64,000 nucleotides of DNA, taken from Pedobacter caeni. GTDB lineage: Bacteria > Bacteroidota > Bacteroidia > Sphingobacteriales > Sphingobacteriaceae. The stretch is from positions 186,001 to 250,000 of the forward strand of contig NZ_FQUQ01000001.1 in the NCBI RefSeq assembly GCF_900129215.1, given 5' to 3'. The notes beneath the pieces are model-generated. The model saw nothing but the letters and a program-made list of their open reading frames with translations. It was not told the DNA's origin and did not search any database. Below, piece after piece: positions 53,507 through 63,016 of the stretch. Every line of letters starts with the position of its first letter. Within the stretch, counting starts at the first letter, position 1. The translations under genes and the position numbers were made by a program.

Positions 53507-53572
53507 TCAATAGCTTAAAAGAACTCCTTTCCTAAAGTAAAACACTCAGGGAAGGAATAGGACCCGAATTTT

Positions 53573-53625
53573 CGTCAGCATGCTTCTTTCCAAAATCTGA
53601 TTTGAGGGAAAGAATTGTGCTGACG
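53573..53625. repeat. Long imperfect inverted repeat between PUL2 and HTCS2
   Basis: CGTCAGCA (53573-53580) and TTCTTTCC (53584-53591) pair with GGAAAGAA (53607-53614) and TGCTGACG (53618-53625), with a 3-base internal loop on each side and a 15-base loop. It may terminate the PUL2 transcript or structure the HTCS2 leader. No T-run follows. Confidence 0.55.
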
Positions 53626-53662
53626 ATTGTGTTTAATATAGCGCTCCGACCGACTATTTTAT

Positions 53663-53670
53663 TACATTTG
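53663..53670 (+). promoter_or_regulatory. Putative HTCS2 promoter -7 element
   Basis: TACATTTG fully matches TAnnTTTG and lies 29 bases before the HTCS2 start. No TTG is seen at the usual upstream distance. Confidence 0.4.
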
Positions 53671-53699
53671 AATCCTAAAAAATTATAGCTAACCAAAAA

Positions 53700-56600
53700 A
53701 TGCGTTTACTGCAATTTCTTATTCTTGTTACGTGTTTTTTGGTTCAGCCTCCAGCCGCAAAAGCCCAGTCATGGCCAGCAGACAATGGGAAGTCTCTTTA
53801 TGGCAATTACGCGCTGAAAACCTATACGATTTCTGACGGACTTCCATCCAAAAACACAACGGCAACTTTCAAAGATAAAAGAGGTTTTATATGGGTAGGC
53901 ACAGAAAATGGCTTGTGCCGTTTTGATGGGTATACGTTCAAAATATTTTACCATAAGCCGGGCGACAAGACCTCGATCAGCAACAACTTTATCAGCACCA
54001 TTGTGGAAGACCGTAAAGGCAGGTTGTGGGTAGGCACCATGGACGGATTAAACATGATGGACCCGCTTACAGAGCAGTTCCAGTCTTTTTACCACAATGA
54101 ATCTGTCGCCTCTTCTATCAGCAACAACAAAATATGGTCCCTGCTTTGCGACCGGCAGGGCATCATCTGGATAGGAACTGATGATGGTTTTAACAGGTAT
54201 CAGGAATCTGCAAACTCCTTTATCGTTTATCAACCCAACCCGAAATTACCCCATGCTATGGTCGGCAAGTCGGTCAACTCGATCATTGAAGACCAGCAGG
54301 GAATGCTTTGGCTGGGGAACTGGAGCGGTGGACTAAACCGCTTCGACAAACGGACACAGCAATTCAAAAACTTCCCGCAACAACAATTACCGGGGCTGAA
54401 AAATCCGAACGATGTATGGGCACTTGCCTATGATGAAAACGGAGCGATCTGGGTAGGGACCTATTGGAGTGGATTGTTTCGTTTTGACCTGAAAAAAAAC
54501 ACCTTCAGCGCCTTTAAAACACCGGATAAAAGTAATGTGGGCATTTATAGCATACTTCCGGTTTCGGGCAATACTTTGCTGGTTGGTGGAAGCAATGGCT
54601 TTCATTGGCTGGATATCCGGAATAACAAATGGGAACCCATAAAAAACCTGGTCAATTATGCCTTTGGCGATGCTTACAAAGACCGTGACGGGATCATCTG
54701 GATCAATGCAAAGAATGGTTTTCTAAAGATCGACAGCAAACAATATAAGTTTGACCTGAAAGCTTTTAAACTTGGGGATGCGGAAGTGAAAACCATTGCG
54801 AGTAAAGACGACCGGATCTGGGTGGGCACGAATAAAGGATTGTATATGTTCGATTATAAAACCGGACAGCTATCGTCATTTAAGAAAAATCCTGCACCAA
54901 ACAACAGCCTGGAAAGCAATGACATCAGTAAACTTTATTTTGATTCCAAAGGCTTATTGTGGATCCTGACCGAGGATGGCTTCGACAGCTATGACCTGCA
55001 AGGGAAGACCTTTTCCCATCATGACCATCATTCTGCTTTAGGCAGCCTGTTTAATGAGGATGTTTTCCGGGATATCCTGGAAGCTGAACCAGGGGTCTAT
55101 TACCTGGCTACCGATGCAGGGCTTAAAGTGTACAACAGCCATACCAATACTTTCAGGCACTATTATAGCAATAAGAACGACAAAAATTCCCTGAGCAATA
55201 ACCACTTGTATTCCTTATTAAAGGACGAGAAAGGAGACATCTGGATCGGGACTTATGGAGGCGGACTGAACCGTTTTAATCCCCGGACGGGAAAATTCCA
55301 GGTGTTCCGTACCTCAGAGCGCTCTGATGGAGGAATCAGCAGTAACATTGTAAGAGGTTTATTTCGGGATTCAGAACAGAACATCTGGGTGGCGACTCCC
55401 GATGGACTAAATAAATTTGAGGTTAAGAACCAGAAATTTGTGGTCTATTCAAAGAAAGATGGCTTTGCCAGCAATGTATTCCGGGACATCACAGCAGACC
55501 GCAATGGCAACCTCTGGGTGGTTACCGAAAGCGGATTATCGAGATTTAATCCCAAAGGCATGAAGGTCAGGAATTTTGATGAGGCCGATGGCATTTATGT
55601 GAACTCCGTCCTTCTGAATGCCGGAAAAGACATTTACCTGGCCGGAGCATTGGGCCTGATCAGATTCGATCCCCTGGCAATTCCTTTCAACAATGCCATT
55701 CCACCTGTCTATTTCACCGATTTTCAGTTGTTTAATAAGTCTGTGCTGCCGGATCCAAAGGGGCCACTCCAGCAAAACCTGAACCTTACGACAGCGCTGA
55801 GCCTTGATTATGAGCAAAGTGTGTTCTCCTTCGAGTTCGTTGGACTCAATTACCGCTATCCGGAAAAGAATGAATATGCTTATAAATTAGAGGGCTTTGA
55901 TAAAAAATGGAACCATGTAGGAACACAGCGAAAAGCCACTTATACGAATTTAAATCCTGGCACCTATAAACTCCGGATCAGGGCATCGAATAATGATGGC
56001 GTCTGGAATGAAGAGGGAAAGGTCCTGACGATCAGGATTCGCCCGCCCTGGTACTGGACCTGGTGGGCTTATGCGCTCTATGCTGCCACAATCGTACTGG
56101 CCATCTACCTGTACATGAAGTACAGGAACAAACAGGCCGACCTGAAATACAAAATAAAAGTAGCGAGCATAGAAAGTGAAAAGGAAAAAGAACTAAATGA
56201 GAAGAAACTCTCTTTCTTTACCAATATTTCTCATGAGTTCAGAACCCCATTAACCCTGATCATCAATCCGATCAAGGAATTGCTATATCATGATGATAAA
56301 AATGTGGATACGAGTAACCTCAACATTGTATATCGCAATGCGAAGCGATTGCTGAGCCTGGTAGATCAGTTGTTACTCTTCAGGAAAGCAGATTCTCAGG
56401 CAGACAAACTGAAGGCCGTGGACCTGGATATCGTCAATCTTTGTAAAGAAGTTTACCTCTGCTTTTCCCATCAGGCCAGTTCAAGAGCCATCAAATATGA
56501 CTTTACAAGCTCCTCTGATCACATCTGGATCTATGCAGACCGGGAAAAGCTGGAGATTGCCATATTTAACTTGTTATCAAACGCCATTAAATTCACTCCT

Positions 56601-57821
56601 GAAGGAGGAAGCGTCAGGCTTGAAATTCTGGAAATCACAGATAAGATCAGCATAAAGGTGATCGATACAGGATGTGGCATTCCGGAAGCAGCAGGCGAGA
56701 AAATTTACAACAGATTTTACCAGGAAACCGACGAAAACAGTTCTTTGAGAACTGGTTTTGGGATAGGATTGTTCCTGGTCCGGAATTTCATAGAAAATCA
56801 TGGTGGTTCCATCACCTATACCAGTGTGCCAAATCAGGGGACCACTTTTATCATCAGCCTGCAGAAAGGAAATCAGCACATCCATCCCGATCAGCTGCTG
56901 CCAGCTACCGAAAGGAGTTCGGTGTTATTGATGGAGCTGGCAGAAGAGGAAGTCCATGCACAGCAGGAGGAAACACCCTCCATTGCCGAACCGCAGGGAC
57001 AAGCCCTGGCCTCAGAAAAGAAATCAATGCTGATCATAGACGATAATAAATCGATCAGGGACTATCTGGCCGGTGTTTTCAAACCATATTATCATTTGCA
57101 TGTGGCTACAAGCGGGGAAGAGGGCATGACGATGATCAGGGAACTGCTCCCGGATTTCATCATCAGTGATGTGATGATGCAGGGGATCAGCGGGATTGAA
57201 ATCTGTAGTCAGGTGAAAGAAGATCCAGCCTTAAGCCATATTCCTGTAGTGTTGCTTACCGCAAGTTCTTCTCCGGAGATTAAACTGAAAGGATTGGAAA
57301 TCGGGGCAGATGATTACATTAGCAAGCCTTTCGACAAAGACCTGCTGGTAGCCAGAGTAGCCGGTATCCTGAAAAGCAAAAGCAATCTGCAGAAGTATTT
57401 CTATAACGAGATCACCCTAAACCCGGATGCCTCAAAAATCTCCGCTGAATACCGGGATTTTCTCCAGGAATGCATCAGAATTGTAGAGAAACACATTACC
57501 GATCCAAATTTCAATATTCAGGTGCTTGCAGAGGAGATCGGGATTTCCCGCTCCAGCCTGTTCAATAAAATAAAGTCCATTTCCGGAAGGTCATCCAGCA
57601 GCTTTATCCGTTTCATCCGTCTGCGGAAAGCAGCAGAAATCTTTATCAATACAGATAATACCATTTCTGAAACGATGTTCATGGTAGGGATGAATGACAT
57701 CAAATATTTTAGGGAGCAATTCAATAAATTGTTCGATATGAACCCTTCAGATTATATCAGGAAGTACCGCAAAAATTTTTCGAATAACCTGACCGTAAAC
57801 AAAGAGCTCAAAAAGAAATAG
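53700..57821 (+). CDS. Hybrid two-component system protein HTCS2
   Basis: 1373 residues with the same plan as HTCS1. Signal peptide 1-22 (FLVQPPAAKAQ), propeller repeats (ISDGLPSKNTTATFKDKRGF, IWIGTYGGGLNRFNPRTGKF), Y_Y_Y domain (LNPGTYKLRIRASNNDGVWN), membrane helix at about 787-806, HisKA with His845 (FFTNISHEFRTPLTLI), HATPase (TGCGIPEAAGEKIYNRFYQE, GFGIGLFLV), receiver with Asp1157 (PDFIISDVMMQG) and an AraC-type output (IQVLAEEIGISRSSLFNKIK, ETMFMVGMNDIKYFREQFNK). It precedes the third susC on the same strand and probably activates it. The kinase half is close to HTCS1, the sensor half much less so, which suggests different ligands. Confidence 0.96.
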   Translation: MRLLQFLILVTCFLVQPPAAKAQSWPADNGKSLYGNYALKTYTISDGLPSKNTTATFKDKRGFIWVGTENGLCRFDGYTFKIFYHKPGDKTSISNNFISTIVEDRKGRLWVGTMDGLNMMDPLTEQFQSFYHNESVASSISNNKIWSLLCDRQGIIWIGTDDGFNRYQESANSFIVYQPNPKLPHAMVGKSVNSIIEDQQGMLWLGNWSGGLNRFDKRTQQFKNFPQQQLPGLKNPNDVWALAYDENGAIWVGTYWSGLFRFDLKKNTFSAFKTPDKSNVGIYSILPVSGNTLLVGGSNGFHWLDIRNNKWEPIKNLVNYAFGDAYKDRDGIIWINAKNGFLKIDSKQYKFDLKAFKLGDAEVKTIASKDDRIWVGTNKGLYMFDYKTGQLSSFKKNPAPNNSLESNDISKLYFDSKGLLWILTEDGFDSYDLQGKTFSHHDHHSALGSLFNEDVFRDILEAEPGVYYLATDAGLKVYNSHTNTFRHYYSNKNDKNSLSNNHLYSLLKDEKGDIWIGTYGGGLNRFNPRTGKFQVFRTSERSDGGISSNIVRGLFRDSEQNIWVATPDGLNKFEVKNQKFVVYSKKDGFASNVFRDITADRNGNLWVVTESGLSRFNPKGMKVRNFDEADGIYVNSVLLNAGKDIYLAGALGLIRFDPLAIPFNNAIPPVYFTDFQLFNKSVLPDPKGPLQQNLNLTTALSLDYEQSVFSFEFVGLNYRYPEKNEYAYKLEGFDKKWNHVGTQRKATYTNLNPGTYKLRIRASNNDGVWNEEGKVLTIRIRPPWYWTWWAYALYAATIVLAIYLYMKYRNKQADLKYKIKVASIESEKEKELNEKKLSFFTNISHEFRTPLTLIINPIKELLYHDDKNVDTSNLNIVYRNAKRLLSLVDQLLLFRKADSQADKLKAVDLDIVNLCKEVYLCFSHQASSRAIKYDFTSSSDHIWIYADREKLEIAIFNLLSNAIKFTPEGGSVRLEILEITDKISIKVIDTGCGIPEAAGEKIYNRFYQETDENSSLRTGFGIGLFLVRNFIENHGGSITYTSVPNQGTTFIISLQKGNQHIHPDQLLPATERSSVLLMELAEEEVHAQQEETPSIAEPQGQALASEKKSMLIIDDNKSIRDYLAGVFKPYYHLHVATSGEEGMTMIRELLPDFIISDVMMQGISGIEICSQVKEDPALSHIPVVLLTASSSPEIKLKGLEIGADDYISKPFDKDLLVARVAGILKSKSNLQKYFYNEITLNPDASKISAEYRDFLQECIRIVEKHITDPNFNIQVLAEEIGISRSSLFNKIKSISGRSSSSFIRFIRLRKAAEIFINTDNTISETMFMVGMNDIKYFREQFNKLFDMNPSDYIRKYRKNFSNNLTVNKELKKK

Positions 57822-57865
57822 CTGATTTTTATCCTCCAGCAGCAAAATTGCCTTCATTCTGCGGT

Positions 57866-57906
57866 TTTACCCCTCACATATTCTCTGTTTACCCCCCTGT
57901 ATTCTC
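57866..57906 (+). promoter_or_regulatory. Direct repeats, candidate HTCS2 binding site
   Basis: TTTACCCCTCACATATTCTC (57866-57885) and TTTACCCCCCTGTATTCTC (57888-57906) share TTTACCCC and TATTCTC; the ACCCC cores (57869 and 57891) are exactly 22 bp apart, as before the second susC. A TAGCTTTTG element follows at 57924-57932. Confidence 0.6.
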
Positions 57907-57923
57907 TTTAAAACCATCGAATT

Positions 57924-57932
57924 TAGCTTTTG
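57924..57932 (+). promoter_or_regulatory. Putative third susC promoter -7 element
   Basis: TAGCTTTTG resembles TAnnTTTG with one extra T. It begins 33 bases after the proximal ACCCC core, against 29 in the second PUL. A leader of about 100 bases would follow. Confidence 0.35.
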
Positions 57933-57960
57933 TCAACAGGTTACAGGTAGCTCTGATCCG

Positions 57961-57974
57961 GCTGTGCGCACAGC
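57961..57974. repeat. 14-bp perfect palindrome in the third susC leader
   Basis: GCTGTGCGCACAGC is self-complementary and GC-rich in an AT-rich leader, 65 bases before the susC start. As RNA it could form a short hairpin; as DNA it could bind a dimer. No function can be assigned. Confidence 0.5.
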
Positions 57975-58038
57975 GGAGACCATCAGATTTACGGGTAACA
58001 GTTGATGAGCTAAATCCTAAAACCAAATATAAACTGAT

Positions 58039-61000
58039 ATGAGAAAAGTGATACAAAACGTGTATGCTCCGTTTTGGCTGCTGACAAAAAGGGCTTTCGT
58101 AGTAACCGCTATCAATGCGTTGCTGCTTTCCGCTCAGTCAACACAAGCTTCCGAAAAGCTGACTGTCAATGTACGCCAAAGTGTAGTAACTGGAACTGTT
58201 TACGATGAAACAGGAGGGGTACTGCCAGGGGTTAGTGTAATGGTAAAAGGCACCACAACCACTGTAGCCACCAACGAACAGGGTAAATATTCCATTAAAA
58301 TTCCGTCCGACAATGCGATCCTGGTATTTAGCTATGTGGGATATACCAATCTGGAACTTCCTGTTGGAGGAAAGTCTGTGCTGAATGCACGTCTTTCTCC
58401 GGATGCCAAATCGCTGAACGAACTGATCGTGGTAGGTTATGGTACGCAGAAAAAGGAAACGGTAACAGGATCGATCTCACAGATCAAAGGAGCAGACCTG
58501 GTGAAAAGTCCGCAACCAAACTTATCCAACTCTCTTGCAGGAAGATTTTCAGGAGTAGTGATCAACAACAGGGGTGGGGAACCTGGTTATGATGGTTCAA
58601 ACATTACCATCCGCGGACAAGCGACAACAGGCAGCAATAGCGTGCTGGTGGTGGTTGATGGAATTCCCGGGCAAATCGGCGGACTGGAACGTCTGGATCC
58701 TAACGACATTGAAAGTGTTTCGGTATTAAAGGATGCCTCGGCTGCGATCTATGGTAACCGCGCCGCAAATGGGGTAATCCTCGTAACCACCAAAAGAGGG
58801 AAAACAGGAAAGCCGACGATCAGTTATAGCTTTAATCAGGGCTTTAGTTCGCCTACAAGGATTCCAAAACTTGCAGATGCAGCAACCTATGCGCAATTGA
58901 TGAATGAGATCAATTTTGATTCCAGTCCTTCGGGAGGAATGAACCAGTCTTACAGCGAAGCACAGATCCAGAAATTCAGAGATGGTTCTGATCCCCTGCT
59001 TTTTCCAAATACAGACTGGAGCAAAACGGTCCTTAAAGATGTAACTACACAAAATCAACATAGCCTTGCCGTATCCGGTGGAACGGATGATGTGAAATAT
59101 TATGTATCGCTGGGTATGATTAACCAGGACGGCTTATATAAAAACGGGGTGGCCAATTATAAACAATACAACTTCCGCTCAAATGTGGATGCCAACATCA
59201 GCAAACGCCTGAAAGTAGGTTTGTCACTTGCCGGAAGAGAAGAAAACCGAAAGTTTCCCATCACCAGTGCGGGTGATTTGTTTCGCTCTATTTACCGCGC
59301 CAAGCCTATCGTGGCTGCATTTTATCCGAATGGATATCCTACCAGGGGAATTGAAGGATTAAACCCTGCGGTGTTAGCTACTGATTTAGGTGGAAGCAGC
59401 AATAGTCCTACACAGGTATTGAACGCGATCCTGAAAGGCAGCTACCAGATCCCTGGCGTCGAAGGATTGTCGGCAGATGGATTTTTCTCCGTGGATAAAT
59501 CCAACGTATTTACTAAAGCTTTTAACAAACCTTACCTTTTATACGAATACCAGCCGGGCACAGATACCTACAAGTCCGACATCTATGGTGGCAACAACAA
59601 AAAAGCGACACTGAAAGAATCTCAGCAACGGGAATACCTGCTGACTTCCAATATTAAGCTGAATTTTGCCCGTCATTTCGGTCTTCACGACATCAATGCT
59701 TTTGTAGGTTTTGAGCAAAGCAGAAACAATATTGAGTATTTTGATGCGGAACGTTTCAACTTCGTGTCCTCTCAACTGCCGGAATTGTCGCAGGGTGGAA
59801 CAGCAGCAACAGATTTCCTGAATTCCGGTTACAGCTCCAACTATAACCGCAGGAGTATCATCAGCAGAATTGCCTATTCTTATGCCGACAAATACCTGAT
59901 TGAAGGTCAGCTTCGCCGGGATGGGTCATCTATTTTTGCGAAAGGAAATCAATGGGGAACTTTTCCTTCTGTTTCTGCCGGCTGGCGCATCAATAAAGAA
60001 AAGTGGTTCAGTGAACGGGTGAAGTTTTTTGACGAACTGAAACTTAGGGCTTCCTATGGTTCACTCGGTAACGACAATGTGAAGGGATTCCAGTTCTATG
60101 ACAATTACGTCCTTGTGGGCAATGGATTTGTTGCACAGGTACCGGGAGGAAGTCCAACCATTCAGCAGGGAGTAGGCTTATCAAAACTGGCCAATCCGGA
60201 CATCACCTGGGAAGTATCTAAAAAACTGGATATAGGAATCAATGCAACGTTCTTAAAGAACTTCACGCTGGAAGCCATCTATTTCAAACAACAAAGGTCT
60301 GATATCCTGGCCGCACGTAATGCTTCTCTTCCAGGATCATCCGGGATCGTTAACCCTTACAATGACAAAAGTGCCAATTACAACCCATTGGTTCCTTCAG
60401 AAAACATAGGTAAAGTAAATAGTGAAGGTTTTGAAGGTACGCTGGGTTATACCCATCGTGGGGCCGAATTTAACTGGGGTGTATCAGGTAATTTCACCTA
60501 TGCTAAAAGCAAGATCATCTTCATCGACGAGGCATCGGGTACTTTGGCTTACCAGAGAGAAACCGGCGGCCCTTTAAATAGTTACCTGCTGTACAACAGC
60601 ATTGGTTTGTTTCGTACACAAGCAGACCTGGACAATTATCCACATGTCCCGGGTGCCAAAGTGGGCGACCTGATCTATCAGGACATTAACGGAGATGGGC
60701 TGCTGAATGCGGATGATATGACCCGTCAGAAGTATGGAAATATCCCTCAGATCACTTATGGCTTTAACCTCAACGCTTCTTATAAAAACTTCGATCTGTC
60801 GGTACTCTTTGCAGGCCAGGCGCAGGTGAGTCAGTATGTATTGCCGGAGTCAGGCAGCATCGGGAACTTCTACAGCAGCTGGGCAGACAACAGGTTTAGT
60901 GCTTCCAATCCAAACGGCAGTTTTCCGAAAGTAACCGAGCGTGCGTCCAATGCCATCAGTGGTGGGAGCTACAGGAATACCTTCTGGATGAACAACGCTT

Positions 61001-61215
61001 CTTTCCTGCGACTTAAAAACGTGGAACTGGCCTATAACCTGAAAGCAGATTTTCTATCGAAGATCAAGGTTTCAGGAGTCCGGTTATTTGCAAGTGCATT
61101 CAACCTGTTCACCATCACCAAAGTAAAAGATTATGATCCGGAAGGCAACAGCGAAAGCGGTCAGTTTTACCCTCAGCAAAGGATCATCAACTTAGGGGCA
61201 AACGTTAAATTTTAA
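58039..61215 (+). CDS. SusC/RagA-family TonB-dependent receptor (third PUL)
   Basis: 1058 residues. A long leader with a hydrophobic core (VVTAINALLLSAQSTQAS) precedes the carboxypeptidase-regulatory-like domain at about 53-125 (VTGTVYDETGGVLPGVSVMV, NEQGKYSIKIPSDNAILVF). The SusC motif is LIVVGYGTQKKETVTGSI, followed by the plug (LAGRFSGVVINNRGGEPGYD, ITIRGQATTGSNSVLVVVDG, ESVSVLKDASAAIYGNRAAN) and barrel. No STN domain. It begins 217 bases after HTCS2 and is followed by susD after 11 bases. The substrate is probably a galactan-type oligosaccharide, judged by the GH30 gene downstream. Confidence 0.96.
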   Translation: MRKVIQNVYAPFWLLTKRAFVVTAINALLLSAQSTQASEKLTVNVRQSVVTGTVYDETGGVLPGVSVMVKGTTTTVATNEQGKYSIKIPSDNAILVFSYVGYTNLELPVGGKSVLNARLSPDAKSLNELIVVGYGTQKKETVTGSISQIKGADLVKSPQPNLSNSLAGRFSGVVINNRGGEPGYDGSNITIRGQATTGSNSVLVVVDGIPGQIGGLERLDPNDIESVSVLKDASAAIYGNRAANGVILVTTKRGKTGKPTISYSFNQGFSSPTRIPKLADAATYAQLMNEINFDSSPSGGMNQSYSEAQIQKFRDGSDPLLFPNTDWSKTVLKDVTTQNQHSLAVSGGTDDVKYYVSLGMINQDGLYKNGVANYKQYNFRSNVDANISKRLKVGLSLAGREENRKFPITSAGDLFRSIYRAKPIVAAFYPNGYPTRGIEGLNPAVLATDLGGSSNSPTQVLNAILKGSYQIPGVEGLSADGFFSVDKSNVFTKAFNKPYLLYEYQPGTDTYKSDIYGGNNKKATLKESQQREYLLTSNIKLNFARHFGLHDINAFVGFEQSRNNIEYFDAERFNFVSSQLPELSQGGTAATDFLNSGYSSNYNRRSIISRIAYSYADKYLIEGQLRRDGSSIFAKGNQWGTFPSVSAGWRINKEKWFSERVKFFDELKLRASYGSLGNDNVKGFQFYDNYVLVGNGFVAQVPGGSPTIQQGVGLSKLANPDITWEVSKKLDIGINATFLKNFTLEAIYFKQQRSDILAARNASLPGSSGIVNPYNDKSANYNPLVPSENIGKVNSEGFEGTLGYTHRGAEFNWGVSGNFTYAKSKIIFIDEASGTLAYQRETGGPLNSYLLYNSIGLFRTQADLDNYPHVPGAKVGDLIYQDINGDGLLNADDMTRQKYGNIPQITYGFNLNASYKNFDLSVLFAGQAQVSQYVLPESGSIGNFYSSWADNRFSASNPNGSFPKVTERASNAISGGSYRNTFWMNNASFLRLKNVELAYNLKADFLSKIKVSGVRLFASAFNLFTITKVKDYDPEGNSESGQFYPQQRIINLGANVKF

Positions 61216-61226
61216 ATCTTGTCAAA

Positions 61227-62924
61227 ATGAAGTATAATTATAGCATACCAGTTTTTATCTTATTATGCGGTGTACTGGCACTGAGTTCATGTAAAAAAGA
61301 TTTTCTGGACGTTAAGGCAACAGACCGGGTTCCGGAAGAAATGCTGGAATCGGATACCGCAGTGTTTGAAGCTTTTGTGACTAATTCTTACATAGGAATA
61401 AGAATTCAGGACAAAGAAGCAGATGGTACAAATCCCGGATTTGGCCGTGGCTTTGAATACAGCATGTGGAGTTCCTTAACAGATGAGTCCATCTATAACA
61501 ACGATGATGCCACCTGGCTGATCCAGAGAGGACAGCTTGCTCCTGAAAATCTGGGTGCACTGGGCGTGCTTTGGAGCAGAAGTTACCGCAGCATCCGCGA
61601 ATGCAATTATGCCTTGAGTGTGTTGGCAAAGATCGAAATGAGTGCGGCGCATAAAAGAATGATCGAAGGTGAAATCAAATTTATCAGGGCATTCCGCTAT
61701 CAGGACCTGATCAGAAACTATGGTAAAGTCGTGCTGATGGGAGATCTGGTCTTTAACTTAAAAGACAATTTGCAGGATCCTGCTTTGTTTAAACGCGTAC
61801 CCATCAAAGAAGGGATCGATTATGTTATTGCCCAACTGGACGATGCGGCCTCAAAACTGCCTTTAGACAATAGCAACACCTGGGTTGGAGGAAGAGCCAC
61901 AAAAGGAGCTGCACTGGCTTTAAAATCCAGACTTAGTTTATATGCAGCGAGTCCTTTGTATGCCGCAGGCACCTGGGAGGCTGCTGCTGCAGCTGCACAG
62001 CAAGTCATCGCCCTGAACAAATACAGCCTTTATCAGGGAGGTTATGGCAATATGTTTCTGATCAACCAAAGTACAGAATCCATATTCGAGCGGATATACA
62101 CCAAGAATGCCAACCATGTGCACCTGGAAATCGCAAACGGACCAAATGGTTATGGCGGATGGGCAGGAAACACGCCTACGCAAACCATGGTGGAGGCTTA
62201 CGACCTGACCAATGGCTTGCCGGCAAATACAAGCAATCCATTATATGATCCGGCAAAACCTTATGAGAACCGTGATCCCCGTTTCAAGGCCACCATATTG
62301 TACAATGGTGCCGCTTACCGCGAACGTAATGTAGAAACCTTTATCCCAGGTGGAAAAGACAGCAAAGATGGAAATGACAACTGGAATACGACAAAAACAG
62401 GATACTACCTTAAAAAGTTCATGAACGATGCTTATCCATTGCAAAACCCTTGGGGGAATGCCGGGTTCCAGCCATGGATCTATTTCAGGTACGCAGAAAT
62501 CCTGCTTAATTTTGCAGAAGCAGCAAATGAAGCTTATGGTCCTGATGCGGTCCCTGCCGGAGCTACAATGAGCGCCCGTCAGGCCATCAATTTGATCCGT
62601 TCCCGAGCGAGTGTCAATATGCCGGCGGTGGTTGCAACCGGACAAGTTGATATGCGCGCAGCGATCAGACATGAACGTCAGATAGAACTGGCCTTTGAGG
62701 AGCACCGTTTTTACGATGTAAGACGATGGAAAATTGCGGAGGTAACAGAAAACCTGCCTTGCCGCGGGATCATCATTACCAAAAATAACGATGGCAGTTT
62801 CAGCTTTGCCAGTAAGGTTGCACTGGACGGACGCAAGTTCGAAACCAAGCATTACTGGTTGCCGATTCCGAGAACCGAAATCCTGGCTTCAGGAAATAAA
62901 CTGGAACAGAATCCTTTTTATTAG
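61227..62924 (+). CDS. SusD/RagB-family lipoprotein (third PUL)
   Basis: 565 residues. Lipobox ALSSC (Cys22) followed by KKDFLDVKATDRVPEE. SusD features: YRSIRECNYALSVLAKIEMS, EIKFIRAFRYQDLIRNYGKV, GRATKGAALALKSRLSLYAA, PYENRDPRFKATILYNG, QPWIYFRYAEILLNFAEAAN, IRHERQIELAFEEHRFYDVR and a terminal KLEQNPF. It partners the SusC before it at the outer membrane. The GH30 gene follows after 92 bases, probably in the same transcript. Confidence 0.96.
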   Translation: MKYNYSIPVFILLCGVLALSSCKKDFLDVKATDRVPEEMLESDTAVFEAFVTNSYIGIRIQDKEADGTNPGFGRGFEYSMWSSLTDESIYNNDDATWLIQRGQLAPENLGALGVLWSRSYRSIRECNYALSVLAKIEMSAAHKRMIEGEIKFIRAFRYQDLIRNYGKVVLMGDLVFNLKDNLQDPALFKRVPIKEGIDYVIAQLDDAASKLPLDNSNTWVGGRATKGAALALKSRLSLYAASPLYAAGTWEAAAAAAQQVIALNKYSLYQGGYGNMFLINQSTESIFERIYTKNANHVHLEIANGPNGYGGWAGNTPTQTMVEAYDLTNGLPANTSNPLYDPAKPYENRDPRFKATILYNGAAYRERNVETFIPGGKDSKDGNDNWNTTKTGYYLKKFMNDAYPLQNPWGNAGFQPWIYFRYAEILLNFAEAANEAYGPDAVPAGATMSARQAINLIRSRASVNMPAVVATGQVDMRAAIRHERQIELAFEEHRFYDVRRWKIAEVTENLPCRGIIITKNNDGSFSFASKVALDGRKFETKHYWLPIPRTEILASGNKLEQNPFY

Positions 62925-63016
62925 AATTTAAATACACGCACCTAAATACCTGAACTCCGGAAAGCCTGGCTTTCCGGATGTTTTTCATCCTTTCATCCCA
63001 ATTAAGAAGAGAAGAT

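Noticed and set aside
57848..58042. 64-codon frame before the third susC
   Set aside because: It covers the direct repeats and promoter-like elements and ends inside the susC start; it looks like leader DNA.
62241..62852. 203-codon minus-strand frame inside the third susD
   Set aside because: Antisense to conserved SusD motifs, with Cys/His-rich shadow composition and no signal or domain.
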